Of a stretch of DNA of 32,415 bases, positions 1-10,754 are shown one piece after another. The translations under genes were made by a program, and so were the position numbers. The DNA is from Alcanivorax sp. UBA4485. Lineage in GTDB: Bacteria; Pseudomonadota; Gammaproteobacteria; Pseudomonadales; Alcanivoracaceae. Where the stretch lies: assembly GCA_002389055.1 (NCBI GenBank), contig DGNT01000164.1, positions 1 through 32,415 on the forward strand, read 5' to 3'. Each line of letters starts with the position of its first letter. The stretch's first letter is position 1. The notes beneath the pieces were generated by a model, which had not been told where the DNA came from, did no database searches, and saw only the letters and a list, made by a program, of their open reading frames with translations.

Positions 1-92
1 CGGACCTGGTTGCCTTTGACGCCAAGCACGGTGACGGTGACATCGTCGCCGACCATCAACGTCTCGCCGACGCGACGCGTAAGTATCAGCAT
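1..92 (-). CDS. csrA: Carbon storage regulator CsrA/RsmA (5' part, cut by window edge)
   Basis: The first 30 codons, read on the minus strand, begin [18 protein letters not shown], the very conserved amino end of CsrA, an RNA-binding dimer that binds GGA motifs near ribosome binding sites and represses or stabilises mRNAs. The start is fixed by a full AGGAGG at 101-106, eight bases upstream of the ATG. The rest of the protein (about 60 residues in the family) is outside the window. Its place downstream of alaS-lysC is the usual gammaproteobacterial order. The window also appears to encode an RNA that would titrate this protein (18876-18998). Confidence 0.95.
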
Positions 93-241
93 GGAAAATC
101 CCTCCTGGGTCCATCAGATTGTTCAGTGAGCGCGTTCCCGCACATCAAGTATGAGCGGACCCGTCATCCTTGTGTTCCATCATGCGGACGGCCCGGCTCC
201 CTGGTGAGCGAGGCCGGCATTATGCCGCATCAAATTACGAA

Positions 242-294
242 AGTCTCCCTAGAGACTAGCCACGCCCGCCCGCTGAATGCAATCACCGGGCGGG
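242..294 (-). terminator. Inverted repeats between lysC and csrA, possible weak terminator
   Basis: Two perfect inverted repeats lie downstream of lysC on its strand. CCCGCCCG (265-272) pairs with CGGGCGGG (287-294). AGTCTC (242-247) pairs with GAGACT (252-257) around a 4-nt loop. Neither is followed by a clear T run, only TTCGTAATTT after the second. They could attenuate read-through from lysC into csrA. A -10-like CATAAT on the minus strand (219-224) may belong to a separate csrA promoter, with a poor -35. Confidence 0.35.
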
Positions 295-302
295 TCATGG
301 CA

Positions 303-1529
303 TCACGCCGCCGGCTGGTCCAGTTCGAACGCCTGATGCAGAGCGCGCACCGCCAATTCCAGGTATTTTTCGGCGACCACCACGGAGACTTTAATCTCGG
401 AGGTGGAGATCATGGTGATGTTCACGCCTTCGGCGGCCAGCGTCTGGAACATCTTGCTCGCCACGCCGGCGTGGGAACGCATGCCGACACCCACCAGAGA
501 GATCTTGGCGATCTTGTCGTCACCGATGATTTCCGGGTTGCCCAGTTCCTCGGCGGCCTGCTTGAGGGCTTCCTTGGCTTTGGCGAAATCGTTGCGGTGC
601 ACCGTGAAAGTGAAATCGGTGGCGCCGTCGGCGCCCACGTTCTGCACGATCATGTCCACTTCAATGTTGGCGTCGCTGACCGGTCCGAGAATCTTGAAGG
701 CAATGCCCGGGGTATCCGGCGCGCCGCGTACGGTGATCTTTGCTTCGTCACGGGTAAAAGCGATGCCAGAGATAACCGGCTTTTCCATATCCACCTCGTC
801 GTCGACGGTAATGAGGGTGCCCGGGCCCTCTTGAAAACTGGACAGTACGCGCAATGGCACGTTGTATTTGCCGGCGAATTCCACCGAACGGATCTGCAAC
901 ACCTTGGAACCCAGGCTGGCCATTTCCAGCATTTCCTCGAAGGTAATGCTGTCCAGACGGCGGGCGGTGTCGACCACCCGCGGGTCGGTGGTGTAAACCC
1001 CGTCCACGTCGGTGTAGATCTGGCACTCGTCGGCTTTCAGTGCCGCCGCCAGGGCCACCGCGGTGGTGTCGGAGCCGCCCCGGCCCAGGGTGGTGATGTT
1101 GCCGTCCTGGTCGATGCCCTGGAAGCCGGCCACCACGCACACCCGGCCGGCGTCCAGATCGGCACGCATCTTCGCGTCGTCGATCTCTTCAATGCGGGCC
1201 TTGGAGTGGGTGTTGTCGGTGCGGATGGCGACCTGGCCGCCGGTGTAGGAACGGGCGCCCACGTTGAGCTTCTGCAGCGCCATGGACAGCAGCGCGATGG
1301 TGACCTGCTCGCCGGTGGAGACCAGCACGTCCATTTCCCGTGCCGGCGGGTTGTCGTGCACGCCGTTGGCCAGTTCGATCAGGCGGTTGGTTTCACCGCT
1401 CATGGCGGAGACCACCACGACCACCTGATCACCACGTTCCCGGAAGCGCGCCACCCGTTCGGCGACGGCCTGAATGCGTTCGACGGTGCCTACCGAGGTG
1501 CCGCCGTATTTCTGGACGATAAGAGCCAT
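303..1529 (-). CDS. lysC: Aspartate kinase
   Basis: This 408-residue protein phosphorylates L-aspartate with ATP, the first step to lysine, threonine, methionine and diaminopimelate. It opens with the kinase signature KYGGTSVG (residues 7-14) and has LGRGGSDTTAVALAAAL and the following YTDVDGVYTTDPR in the catalytic domain. The carboxyl part (from about residue 265) carries tandem ACT domains, for example EIKVSVVVAEKY, which in this family bind lysine and/or threonine for feedback inhibition. Length fits the Pseudomonas-type monofunctional enzyme (about 410). I chose the ATG at 1529, giving MALIVQKYGGT. The open frame extends 14 codons upstream, but that stretch has no family similarity. It lies 71 bp after alaS, on the same strand, leaving no room for a lysine riboswitch between them. 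Confidence 0.96.
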   Translation of the reverse strand: MALIVQKYGGTSVGTVERIQAVAERVARFRERGDQVVVVVSAMSGETNRLIELANGVHDNPPAREMDVLVSTGEQVTIALLSMALQKLNVGARSYTGGQVAIRTDNTHSKARIEEIDDAKMRADLDAGRVCVVAGFQGIDQDGNITTLGRGGSDTTAVALAAALKADECQIYTDVDGVYTTDPRVVDTARRLDSITFEEMLEMASLGSKVLQIRSVEFAGKYNVPLRVLSSFQEGPGTLITVDDEVDMEKPVISGIAFTRDEAKITVRGAPDTPGIAFKILGPVSDANIEVDMIVQNVGADGATDFTFTVHRNDFAKAKEALKQAAEELGNPEIIGDDKIAKISLVGVGMRSHAGVASKMFQTLAAEGVNITMISTSEIKVSVVVAEKYLELAVRALHQAFELDQPAA

Positions 1530-1600
1530 AGTGACTTGGTTTCTGCCAAAAGAGGCGCGCAAGCATAGCATTTGCGCCCCTGATTTTCATGTGAGGGTGG

Positions 1601-4198
<2,598 letters not shown>

Positions 4199-4236
4199 AC
4201 GCAAGCAACTACTTTAGACAGGGAAATGGGGAGCAA

Positions 4237-4252
4237 AGTATAGCGTTGTCAA
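4237..4252 (-). promoter_or_regulatory. Possible alaS promoter elements
   Basis: On the minus strand, 39 bp upstream of the alaS ATG, there is a good -10-like TATACT (4237-4242). A TTGACA-like hexamer (4247-4252) sits only 4 bp from it, which is too close to serve as its -35. A hexamer 17 bp from TATACT (TCGCAA) is weak. The region is a plausible start of alaS transcription after the permease terminator, but the pairing is unresolved. Confidence 0.3.
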
Positions 4253-4272
4253 AGGGCGGTTGCGATGGGGAA

Positions 4273-4293
4273 GGCGCGCCGAAGCGGCGCGCC
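4273..4293 (-). terminator. GC-rich hairpin after the permease gene
   Basis: A perfect 8-bp stem, GGCGCGCC / GGCGCGCC with a 5-nt loop (GCTTC on the minus strand), begins two bases after the permease stop codon. It is followed by TTCCCC, so the U tract is poor. Position and strength suggest transcription termination or mRNA 3'-end protection between the permease and alaS. Confidence 0.55.
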
Positions 4294-4295
4294 AC

Positions 4296-5060
4296 TTACT
4301 TGAGCGCCGCCGCCGCGCAGACCGTCACCACCATCACCAGCAGGATCCACTTCAGCACACGCTGGGACACCTTGTGGGCGAAGCCCACGCCCAGCCGCAC
4401 GCCCAACAGGGTGCCGGCGGCGACCAGCAGGCCCGGCGCCCACGCCACCTGGTCCCGCCACACGAAAATACCCAGGGCGAGAATCGTGAAGCCGGCGGTG
4501 ATCGCCAGCTTCAAGCCGTTGGTGCGCACCAGATCGTAACGGAGCTGGCCCGCCAGCACCGCGATCAGCAGGAAGCCGACCCCGGCCTGGGCAAAGCCGC
4601 CGTAGGCGCCGGTCACGAACAACCCGACCCAGGCCGCCGGCGTGCTGGCCAAAGCCCGCGGCGCCTCGTCCGGGCCGGCCACCAGGGTGGACGGTTTCAG
4701 CACCATCACCACCGCCATCACCACCAGAGTAGTCAGCAGCACCGGCTCAAGAACGGTGGTCGGCAGGAAGGACGCGGCCAGCGTCCCCAGCAAGGCACCG
4801 GCCAGCGTCGGCACCATGATCCCCGGCAACGCCGCCGTGGGCATGGAGCCGTGACGATGAAACTGGCGGGCGCCCTCCAGGCATTGGATCAACACGCCCA
4901 CGCGCATGGTGCCGTTGGCCAGCGCCGGCCCCATGCCGGTCAGCATCAGCAGCGGCAGAATCAGCAGGCCGCCACCGCCGGCCAGGGTATTGATAAAACC
5001 GGCGATCACGCCGGAACCCAGCAAGGCCGCCACCAGCCAAGGGTCGCTCAGGTATTCCAC
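4296..5060 (-). CDS. TauE/SafE (TSUP) family membrane permease
   Basis: This 254-residue inner-membrane protein has about eight hydrophobic segments. The Gly-rich amino end (GVIAGFINTLAGGGGLLILP) is characteristic of the TauE/SafE (DUF81/TSUP) family, which moves anions such as sulfite, sulfoacetate or related organosulfur compounds. A second family repeat appears near residue 145 (FVTGAYGGFAQAGVGFLL). The start is a GTG at 5060, preceded by GGGGC. The real substrate cannot be read from the sequence. It is inserted between recX and alaS, which are commonly adjacent, and is followed by a strong hairpin, so it may be the last gene of the recA-recX transcript or a separate unit. Confidence 0.85.
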   Translation of the reverse strand: MEYLSDPWLVAALLGSGVIAGFINTLAGGGGLLILPLLMLTGMGPALANGTMRVGVLIQCLEGARQFHRHGSMPTAALPGIMVPTLAGALLGTLAASFLPTTVLEPVLLTTLVVMAVVMVLKPSTLVAGPDEAPRALASTPAAWVGLFVTGAYGGFAQAGVGFLLIAVLAGQLRYDLVRTNGLKLAITAGFTILALGIFVWRDQVAWAPGLLVAAGTLLGVRLGVGFAHKVSQRVLKWILLVMVVTVCAAAALK

Positions 5061-5140
5061 GTCGAAGCCCCGTTAACTGTCAAAAAGGGAAAGCATTATG
5101 ACCTGTCCGGCGGGGGAATAAAGCGGCGACCCGGAACGAA

Positions 5141-5641
5141 TCAGTCGAGGTCTTCTTCTCCGGCCAGATCCAACGCGTTGAAGCTCTGCTCCGCATCGAA
5201 CCCCCGGGACTGCAGGAAACGCAGCTGGCGGGCCTTTTCCTTGCGGTCCGCCGGCGGCTGGCGAAAGCGCCGGGCGTGGGTCTCGCGGGCCAGGGCGAAC
5301 CAGTCACACTCCGCCTCTTGCAGGGCTTCCTTGACCATCGCTTCCGGGAGACCGCGCTGCTGAAGCTCGGAGCGGATACGCAACGGGCCCTGCCCGCGTT
5401 CAATGCGCGAACGCACAAAAAAACCGGCAAAGCGCCGGTCATTCAGAAAATCATGTTCCTGGCACCAGTCCAGCGCCGCGTCCAGCTCTTCGCCGTCACC
5501 GAACTTGCGCGCCATCTTGACGCGCAACTCCGCGCGGCCGTGGTCCCGGCGCGCCAGCATTTTTACCGCGTACTGGCGTAACTCCGCGGGATCGGCGGGG
5601 CCGTCTTCAGGGCCCCGCTGTCGCCGGCGCCGTTCAGTCAT
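5141..5641 (-). CDS. recX: RecA regulatory protein RecX
   Basis: This 166-residue protein modulates RecA filament growth, capping and inhibiting it in E. coli. The sequence carries RecX family repeats: AVKMLARRDHGRAELRVKMARKF, then W-CQEHDFLNDRRFAGFFVRSR, then GPLRIRSELQQRGLPEAMV, matching the three-helix repeats of the family. The ATG at 5641 overlaps the recA stop by 8 nt (ATGACTGA), so it is probably translationally coupled to recA and shares the LexA-controlled promoter. Confidence 0.94.
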   Translation of the reverse strand: MTERRRRQRGPEDGPADPAELRQYAVKMLARRDHGRAELRVKMARKFGDGEELDAALDWCQEHDFLNDRRFAGFFVRSRIERGQGPLRIRSELQQRGLPEAMVKEALQEAECDWFALARETHARRFRQPPADRKEKARQLRFLQSRGFDAEQSFNALDLAGEEDLD

Positions 5642-6686
5642 CCTTGGCGTCTTGCTGCTCGTCGCCCTCGGCGACCGCTGCTTCTTCCTTCGCCGGCGTC
5701 ACCACGTTAAGCAGGCGGGCGCGGATTTCCTTTTCGATGGCCTGGGCCACGTCCGGATGCTCGGACAGGTACTCACAGGCGTTCTGCTTGCCCTGGCCGA
5801 TCTTGTCGCCCTGGTAGGCGTACCAGGCGCCGGACTTGTCCACCAGGCCCTGCTGAACGCCCAGGTCCAGCACTTCGCCCAACTGGTTGATGCCCTGGCC
5901 GTAGAGAATCTGGAATTCCGCCTGTTTGAACGGCGGCGCCACCTTGTTCTTGACCACTTTCACCCGGGTTTCGTTACCGGTGACCTCGTCGCCCTGCTTC
6001 ACCGCGCCGATACGGCGGATGTCCAGGCGCACGGAGGAGTAGAACTTGAGGGCGTTACCGCCGGTGGTGGTTTCCGGGTTGCCGAACATCACACCGATCT
6101 TCATGCGGATCTGGTTAACGAACATCACCAGGCAGTTGGCGTTCTTCACGTTGCCGGTGATCTTACGCAGCGCCTGGCTCATCAGGCGGGCCTGCAGGCC
6201 GACGTGGGCGTCGCCCATCTCGCCTTCGATTTCCGCTTTCGGCACCAGCGCCGCCACGGAATCCACGATCACCACGTTGACGGCGCCGGAACGCACCAGC
6301 ATGTCGGTGATTTCCAGGGCCTGCTCACCGGTGTCCGGCTGGGAGACCAGCAGATCGTCCACGTTAACGCCGAGCTTTTCAGCATAATCCGGGTCCAGGG
6401 CGTGTTCGGCGTCCACAAACGCACAGGTGGCGCCCTGCTTCTGCGCCTGGGCGATCACGCTCAGGGTGAGCGTGGTTTTACCGGAGGACTCCGGGCCATA
6501 GATCTCGACGATCCGACCTTTCGGCAGGCCGCCGATGCCCAGGGCGATATCCAGCCCCAGGGAGCCGGTGGAAATGGCGGGAATGCGCTCGCGCTTCTGG
6601 TCGCCCATGCGCATCACCGAACCTTTACCGAACTGGCGCTCGATCTGAGACAGCGCCGCCGACAGTGCTTTACTCTTGTCGCTCAT
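5634..6686 (-). CDS. recA: Recombinase A
   Basis: This 350-residue DNA-strand-exchange ATPase also triggers LexA self-cleavage in the SOS response. It starts MSDKSKALSAALSQIERQFG and has Walker A GPESSGKTT (residues 64-72) and the conserved stretch around loop 2, GNALKFYSSVRLDIRR. It ends in an acidic tail (EGDEQQDAKDD), as in other proteobacterial RecA proteins. I chose the ATG at 6686, with GGAGAGG about 9 bases upstream; eight upstream in-frame codons are not conserved. The promoter and LexA box lie at 6744-6789. It overlaps recX downstream. cinA, its usual upstream neighbour, is displaced by the iron cassette. Confidence 0.98.
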   Translation of the reverse strand: MSDKSKALSAALSQIERQFGKGSVMRMGDQKRERIPAISTGSLGLDIALGIGGLPKGRIVEIYGPESSGKTTLTLSVIAQAQKQGATCAFVDAEHALDPDYAEKLGVNVDDLLVSQPDTGEQALEITDMLVRSGAVNVVIVDSVAALVPKAEIEGEMGDAHVGLQARLMSQALRKITGNVKNANCLVMFVNQIRMKIGVMFGNPETTTGGNALKFYSSVRLDIRRIGAVKQGDEVTGNETRVKVVKNKVAPPFKQAEFQILYGQGINQLGEVLDLGVQQGLVDKSGAWYAYQGDKIGQGKQNACEYLSEHPDVAQAIEKEIRARLLNVVTPAKEEAAVAEGDEQQDAKDD

Positions 6687-6743
6687 TTGTGAACCCCTCT
6701 CCGATTCCATCCATTGGCACAGAAACTGACCCGATGGCCAGCA

Positions 6744-6759
6744 CTGTCTTTCTGGACAG
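6744..6759 (-). promoter_or_regulatory. LexA (SOS) box of recA
   Basis: CTGT-N8-ACAG is a perfect match to the outer bases of the gammaproteobacterial LexA operator (CTGT, eight bases, ACAG). It lies immediately downstream of the recA -10 hexamer and about 58 bp upstream of the ATG, where bound LexA would block transcription. It implies SOS induction of recA-recX. Confidence 0.93.
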
Positions 6760-6760
6760 C

Positions 6761-6789
6761 ATTATGGGCAGTGTTTGTTCAGGGTGCAA
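6761..6789 (-). promoter_or_regulatory. Sigma-70 promoter of recA-recX
   Basis: On the minus strand, TTGCAC (6784-6789) and CATAAT (6761-6766) are separated by exactly 17 bp. This is a near-consensus sigma-70 promoter. The LexA box begins one base after the -10, covering the probable transcription start. Confidence 0.85.
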
Positions 6790-6895
6790 CCCCTGCTCAG
6801 TGCCTGACGATGGGGGCCATGATACACGTCCCGCCCGCGTAACAAATAAGCCCTCCAGGGACAGCGCTCCGCGGGAGCCGGTCTCCTCACCGAAG

Positions 6896-6924
6896 TTGTA
6901 ATGATATTCATTCTCACCTATAGT
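6896..6924 (+). promoter_or_regulatory. Fur-controlled promoter of the fecI-like operon
   Basis: TTGTAA (6896-6901) and TATAGT (6919-6924) are spaced by 17 bp. The 19-mer at 6897-6915 matches the Fur consensus GATAATGATAATCATTATC at 15 of 19 positions, and its core AATGA-TAT-TCATT is a perfect palindrome. Because Fur would sit on the -35 and spacer, the operon should be repressed when iron is plentiful. The sigma factor ATG is 38 bp downstream of the -10. Confidence 0.88.
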
Positions 6925-6961
6925 CCAAACCATTCTGCGTTTCACCGTTCGGGGGCGGACC

Positions 6962-7489
6962 ATGTCCGGGGGAAGACCACAGTCACTGTCCGTAAATACG
7001 CTTTATGCCGAGTATCACGGCTGGCTGCACGGCGTGCTGCGGCGACGCTTGGGTAACACCGACGACGCGGCGGATCTCGCCCACGACGCCTTCGTGCGCC
7101 TGCTGGTCTCACCCCGCCCGCTTGATCACCACGGCGCCCGGGCTTATCTGAGCCGCATGGCGCGGGGCCTGTGCGTGGACCTCTGGCGCCGCCGCGAGGT
7201 GGAGCGGGCCTGGCTGGAAACCCTGGCTAACCGCCCCCACGACGCCGCGCCCTCCGCGGAACGGCAGACCGCCGCGCTGCAAGCGCTGGTGGCGGTGGAC
7301 GCCATGCTGAAACGGTTACCGGCCCCGGTGGCCGAGGCGTTTATTCAGTCCATGGTGCACGGCAGGACCGCCAAGGAGGTGGCCGCCGATCTGGGGGTGT
7401 CCGATCGCACCGTTCGCAATTACCTGTCCCGCGCCATGCTCGCCTGCCTGCGTCTGCAGTCTCGGCTGGGCCTGGATGATCCCGCATGA
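6962..7489 (+). CDS. FecI-type ECF sigma factor
   Basis: This 175-residue sigma-70 family protein has only regions 2 and 4, typical of extracytoplasmic-function sigma factors. Region 2 spans about residues 12-78 (LGNTDDAADLAHDAFVRLL is the usual FecI-like segment). Region 4 spans about 112-165, with the helix-turn-helix KEVAADLGVSDRTVRNYLSR. In the FecI class the factor is released by its FecR partner when the outer-membrane receptor binds its ligand, and it then drives the receptor gene. A G-rich site (GGGGGCGG) precedes the ATG. It overlaps the FecR-like gene by 4 nt (ATGA). Expression is probably Fur-controlled. Confidence 0.93.
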   Translation: MSGGRPQSLSVNTLYAEYHGWLHGVLRRRLGNTDDAADLAHDAFVRLLVSPRPLDHHGARAYLSRMARGLCVDLWRRREVERAWLETLANRPHDAAPSAERQTAALQALVAVDAMLKRLPAPVAEAFIQSMVHGRTAKEVAADLGVSDRTVRNYLSRAMLACLRLQSRLGLDDPA

Positions 7490-8478
7490 ACCGGACCCCA
7501 AGCCACCAGGTCCTGGCCGATGCCGCCGAGTGGTTCGCGCTGTTGCGCTCCGGGGAGGCGTCAAAGGCCGACGTCCGCCGTTGGCGGCGCTGGCTGGAAG
7601 TCAGCCCGGAGCACCACCGCGGCTGGCAAATGGTGGAGCGCGTGGAACAGCAGTTCAACGCCGCCTGCGGCGACGATCCCGACCATGCCCAGGCGACGCT
7701 GGCCCGCACCCGCCAAAGGCGCCTCGACCGGCGTGGCATGATCAAAGGCATGGCACTGCTGCTGGGCGCGGGTGGTCTTGGCTGGACGGCCTGGCGTGCC
7801 ACCCCACTGCCCAAGGTGGTGGCCGCCTGGGGCGCGAACCACCGCACCGGCACCGGTGAAATCCGTGAGCTCGCCCTGCCGGACGGCAGCCGGCTCTGGC
7901 TGAATACCAACACCGCTATTAATACCGCCTTCAACGCGGAAGGCCGGCGTATTGATCTGATCACCGGTGAAATTCTGCTGACGACCGCTCCGGATGAGCG
8001 ACCTCTTACCGTCTCCACCGCGCATGGCCAGGCGCGCCCGCTGGGCACCCGCTTCACCGTTCGAAGCGAGGACAACACCACGCTGGTCGCGGTCTATCAG
8101 GGCCGAGTGGCCATCACCAACAGCAGCAATGGCACGCAAACCGTGCCCGCCGGGCAACAGACCCGCTTTTCGAGCACCGCCATTCAGCCACCGGAGGCCG
8201 CCGACCCGGCCCGGCAAGCCTGGCACAAAGGGGTACTGATCGCCGACGACATTCGCCTGGCCGATCTCCTCGACGAACTCAACCGCTACCAGCACGGTTA
8301 CATCAATGTGGCACCGGAAGTGGCCGGGCTGCGCGTGTTCGGGGGGTACTCTCTGACCCGGCCGGCGCACACCCTTTCCTTGCTGGAAAAAGTACTGCCT
8401 ATCCAGGTGTCCCGGCCCCTGCCGTGGTGGACTGAAATCCGGCCCGCCGGGGGCCGGGTTGAGAAAAAGGAAAAATAA
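7486..8478 (+). CDS. FecR-type anti-sigma / signal-transducing regulator
   Basis: This 330-residue inner-membrane regulator has the FecR layout. Residues 10-55 are the cytoplasmic DUF4880-like domain (ADAAEWFALLRSGEAS, RWRRWLEVSPEHHRGW) that contacts the sigma factor. A hydrophobic segment lies at about 84-103 (MIKGMALLLGAGGLGW). The periplasmic FecR domain runs from about 122 to 215 (REIALPDGS-like RELALPDGSRLWLNTNT). A carboxyl part follows that meets the receptor's signalling domain. It is translationally coupled to the sigma factor upstream and followed after 59 bp by the receptor gene. The family assignment is firm; the inducing ligand is unknown. Confidence 0.93.
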   Translation: MNRTPSHQVLADAAEWFALLRSGEASKADVRRWRRWLEVSPEHHRGWQMVERVEQQFNAACGDDPDHAQATLARTRQRRLDRRGMIKGMALLLGAGGLGWTAWRATPLPKVVAAWGANHRTGTGEIRELALPDGSRLWLNTNTAINTAFNAEGRRIDLITGEILLTTAPDERPLTVSTAHGQARPLGTRFTVRSEDNTTLVAVYQGRVAITNSSNGTQTVPAGQQTRFSSTAIQPPEAADPARQAWHKGVLIADDIRLADLLDELNRYQHGYINVAPEVAGLRVFGGYSLTRPAHTLSLLEKVLPIQVSRPLPWWTEIRPAGGRVEKKEK

Positions 8479-8537
8479 TTTTCCGCTTTCCAGGCGCCTG
8501 TTCGATCTCCTAGTAAACAACGCCAACAGGAGACACC

Positions 8538-10754
8538 GTGTTCTATACAAGCAATCGCCTGCGCGCGCTGGCCATGGGCCTCGCCCTGGGGCTGGCGCCC
8601 CTGCCGTTCCTGAGCAGCAGCGCCCAGGCCGACGAGGCCGAGGCCGGGCAACAGCAGTACAACATCCCCGCCGGACCACTCAACACCGTGCTGACGCGCT
8701 TCGCGCAGACCTCCGGCAGCCTGATCGCTGGCAATCTGCAATTGGCGGCGGACAAACAAAGCCAGGGTGTAAGCGGCAGCTTCACCCCGGACCAGGCCCT
8801 GGCCCGGATTCTGGCCGGCACCGGCCTGGTGGCGGACCGCGAACGTGACGGCGCCTATGTGCTGCGCGACGCCCGGGCGGGAAGCACCGGCCGGCTTGCG
8901 CCGGTGTCGGTCACCGCGCCCACCCAGTACAGCGTTCAGAACAGCCTGAGCTATGGCCGTGACACCATCGAAGCCCTGCAACCGCAGGATATGAAGGACC
9001 TTTTCAAGAAGGAGTCCTCGGTGGCCGTGGGCGGCTCCATTCCGGTTAACCAGAAGGTCTATGTGCGCGGCGTGGAAGAAACCGCCATGCTGGTCACGGT
9101 GGACGGCGCCCGCCAGAACAACAAGGTGTTCCACCACAACGCCACCAACCTGATCGACCCTTCCCTATTGAAAGCCACCCGCGCTTCCGCTGGCGTGGCC
9201 GCCGCCGATGACGGCCCCGGCGCTCTGGGGGGCAGCCTGGCGTACGAGACCGTGGATGTCGGTGACCTGCTCGCCCCTGGCGACCCCATGGGCGGCTTCC
9301 TGGACGGCCGCTACGCCAGCAACGGCGACGCCGTCACCACCGCCGGCTCCGTGTTCGGCCGCGCCAACGGCTTTGAGGCGCTGGGCTATGTGAAACACAC
9401 CGACGGCAACGACTACCAAGACGGCAACGGCGACACCGCGCCGTTCACCGCGCCGGCACTGCTCAGTGGCCTGGCGAAGCTGGCCTACCAGGGCGACGGC
9501 CCCAGCCGTTTCGAACTGAGCCATGAAGCCGTCAACGACGAGGCCACCCGCCCCTACCGCGCCAACTTCGCCGGCCTGGACGGCGGCCGCCCGGTACCGG
9601 ACTCGCGCATCTATGACCTGACCCGGAACAACACCGTTTTCAACTATAGCCGGGACACCGGCGAGGGTTACTGGAACCCGAAAGTGACGCTCGCGCACAA
9701 CGAAACCGAACTGGAAACCCGGGAAATCCCGCTTAGCGCGCCGGACACCACCATTGTTTACACCGGCATCACCGAAAGCCTCTCAGCGACGCTGAAAAAC
9801 GTATTCCATACCCGGATGGCGAGCGTCTCCACCGGTATCGATTACTATGACGACAGCGCCCTCTTCCGTTTCGAAGGCGACCCGGACCTGGAAGAAAACG
9901 CGCAGAACACCGGCGCTTTCCTGCAGGTGCGTCAACCGATCGGCGATAAACTGGATCTCACCTACGGCGTGCGCTACGACCAACAGGACTTCACCGGCAC
10001 CGACGATTCGGAGCACGATGATTCCGGCGTCAGCAGCAACGTCTTCGCGGAATTCTTCGTCAACGACCATCTTTCTTTCAACGCCGGTTACGCGGACGTC
10101 TGGGGTGGCACCGCGCTGGCCGAGAACTTCATTCTCAATGGCGCCTGGGACTACGGCGATCAGAAGCCGGTGGAAGCCTATAACCACACCTTTGGCGGCA
10201 AGGCCAACTGGAACGGCTTCTTTGCCGAGGCCAACCGGTTCGAGACACGCATCAGCAACGGCCGGGTGCCGTCCTTCAGCGTCGGCCCCAACGAAGTCGC
10301 CGACTTCGATATCGAGGGCTATGACCTGTCTCTCGGTTACACCGGCCAGCGCGGCGAAGTGTCAGTAAAATACGCCAACATCGAATCGGAAAAAGACGGC
10401 GAGCCGGCTACCTCCTTCGATGGCAACTATTTCACCGCGCCACTGGGTGAGATCGTTACGGTCAGCGGCGCTTTGACTTTCCCCGCCCTGCCCCTGGAAC
10501 TGGGCATGAGCGCCGAAATCACCTTGGACAACGACGCCCTGGAAGACGTCGGCAACGAGCAGGAGGGCTATACAGTGGTGGATGTCTACGCGGATTATCA
10601 GGCGACGCGCAATCTGTCGCTGCGTCTTTCCGTGGACAATGTCGGCGACGAGGATTACACCGACCGCGCCAGCTACGGCCAGGAGTTCGCCACCGTGGAC
10701 ACCCTGTTGGAACCGGGCCGGTCCTTCGCGCTGAGTGCCCGCTACGGCTTTTAA
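8538..10754 (+). CDS. TonB-dependent outer-membrane receptor with N-terminal signalling (STN) domain
   Basis: This 738-residue protein has a signal peptide cleaved after about residue 31 (SSAQA-DE). An STN signalling domain follows at about 41-110 (YNIPAGPLNTVLTRFAQTSG). A TonB-box-like APVSVT lies near 121, then the plug (VYVRGVEETAMLVTVDGAR) and a beta-barrel ending in Phe (SARYGF), the usual outer-membrane insertion signal. STN receptors are transducers that report ligand binding to FecR. The ligand is probably a ferric chelate or haem. The plug looks most like the haem/haemoglobin-type and related receptors (note VFHHNATNL), but no haem-degrading gene is nearby. The start is GTG with AGGAG five bases upstream. 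The stop codon overlaps the end of cinA on the opposite strand. Confidence 0.93.
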   Translation: MFYTSNRLRALAMGLALGLAPLPFLSSSAQADEAEAGQQQYNIPAGPLNTVLTRFAQTSGSLIAGNLQLAADKQSQGVSGSFTPDQALARILAGTGLVADRERDGAYVLRDARAGSTGRLAPVSVTAPTQYSVQNSLSYGRDTIEALQPQDMKDLFKKESSVAVGGSIPVNQKVYVRGVEETAMLVTVDGARQNNKVFHHNATNLIDPSLLKATRASAGVAAADDGPGALGGSLAYETVDVGDLLAPGDPMGGFLDGRYASNGDAVTTAGSVFGRANGFEALGYVKHTDGNDYQDGNGDTAPFTAPALLSGLAKLAYQGDGPSRFELSHEAVNDEATRPYRANFAGLDGGRPVPDSRIYDLTRNNTVFNYSRDTGEGYWNPKVTLAHNETELETREIPLSAPDTTIVYTGITESLSATLKNVFHTRMASVSTGIDYYDDSALFRFEGDPDLEENAQNTGAFLQVRQPIGDKLDLTYGVRYDQQDFTGTDDSEHDDSGVSSNVFAEFFVNDHLSFNAGYADVWGGTALAENFILNGAWDYGDQKPVEAYNHTFGGKANWNGFFAEANRFETRISNGRVPSFSVGPNEVADFDIEGYDLSLGYTGQRGEVSVKYANIESEKDGEPATSFDGNYFTAPLGEIVTVSGALTFPALPLELGMSAEITLDNDALEDVGNEQEGYTVVDVYADYQATRNLSLRLSVDNVGDEDYTDRASYGQEFATVDTLLEPGRSFALSARYGF

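Noticed and set aside
1530..1600. Lysine riboswitch upstream of lysC
   Set aside because: Only 71 bp separate alaS and lysC, too short for the element, and no such structure is seen.
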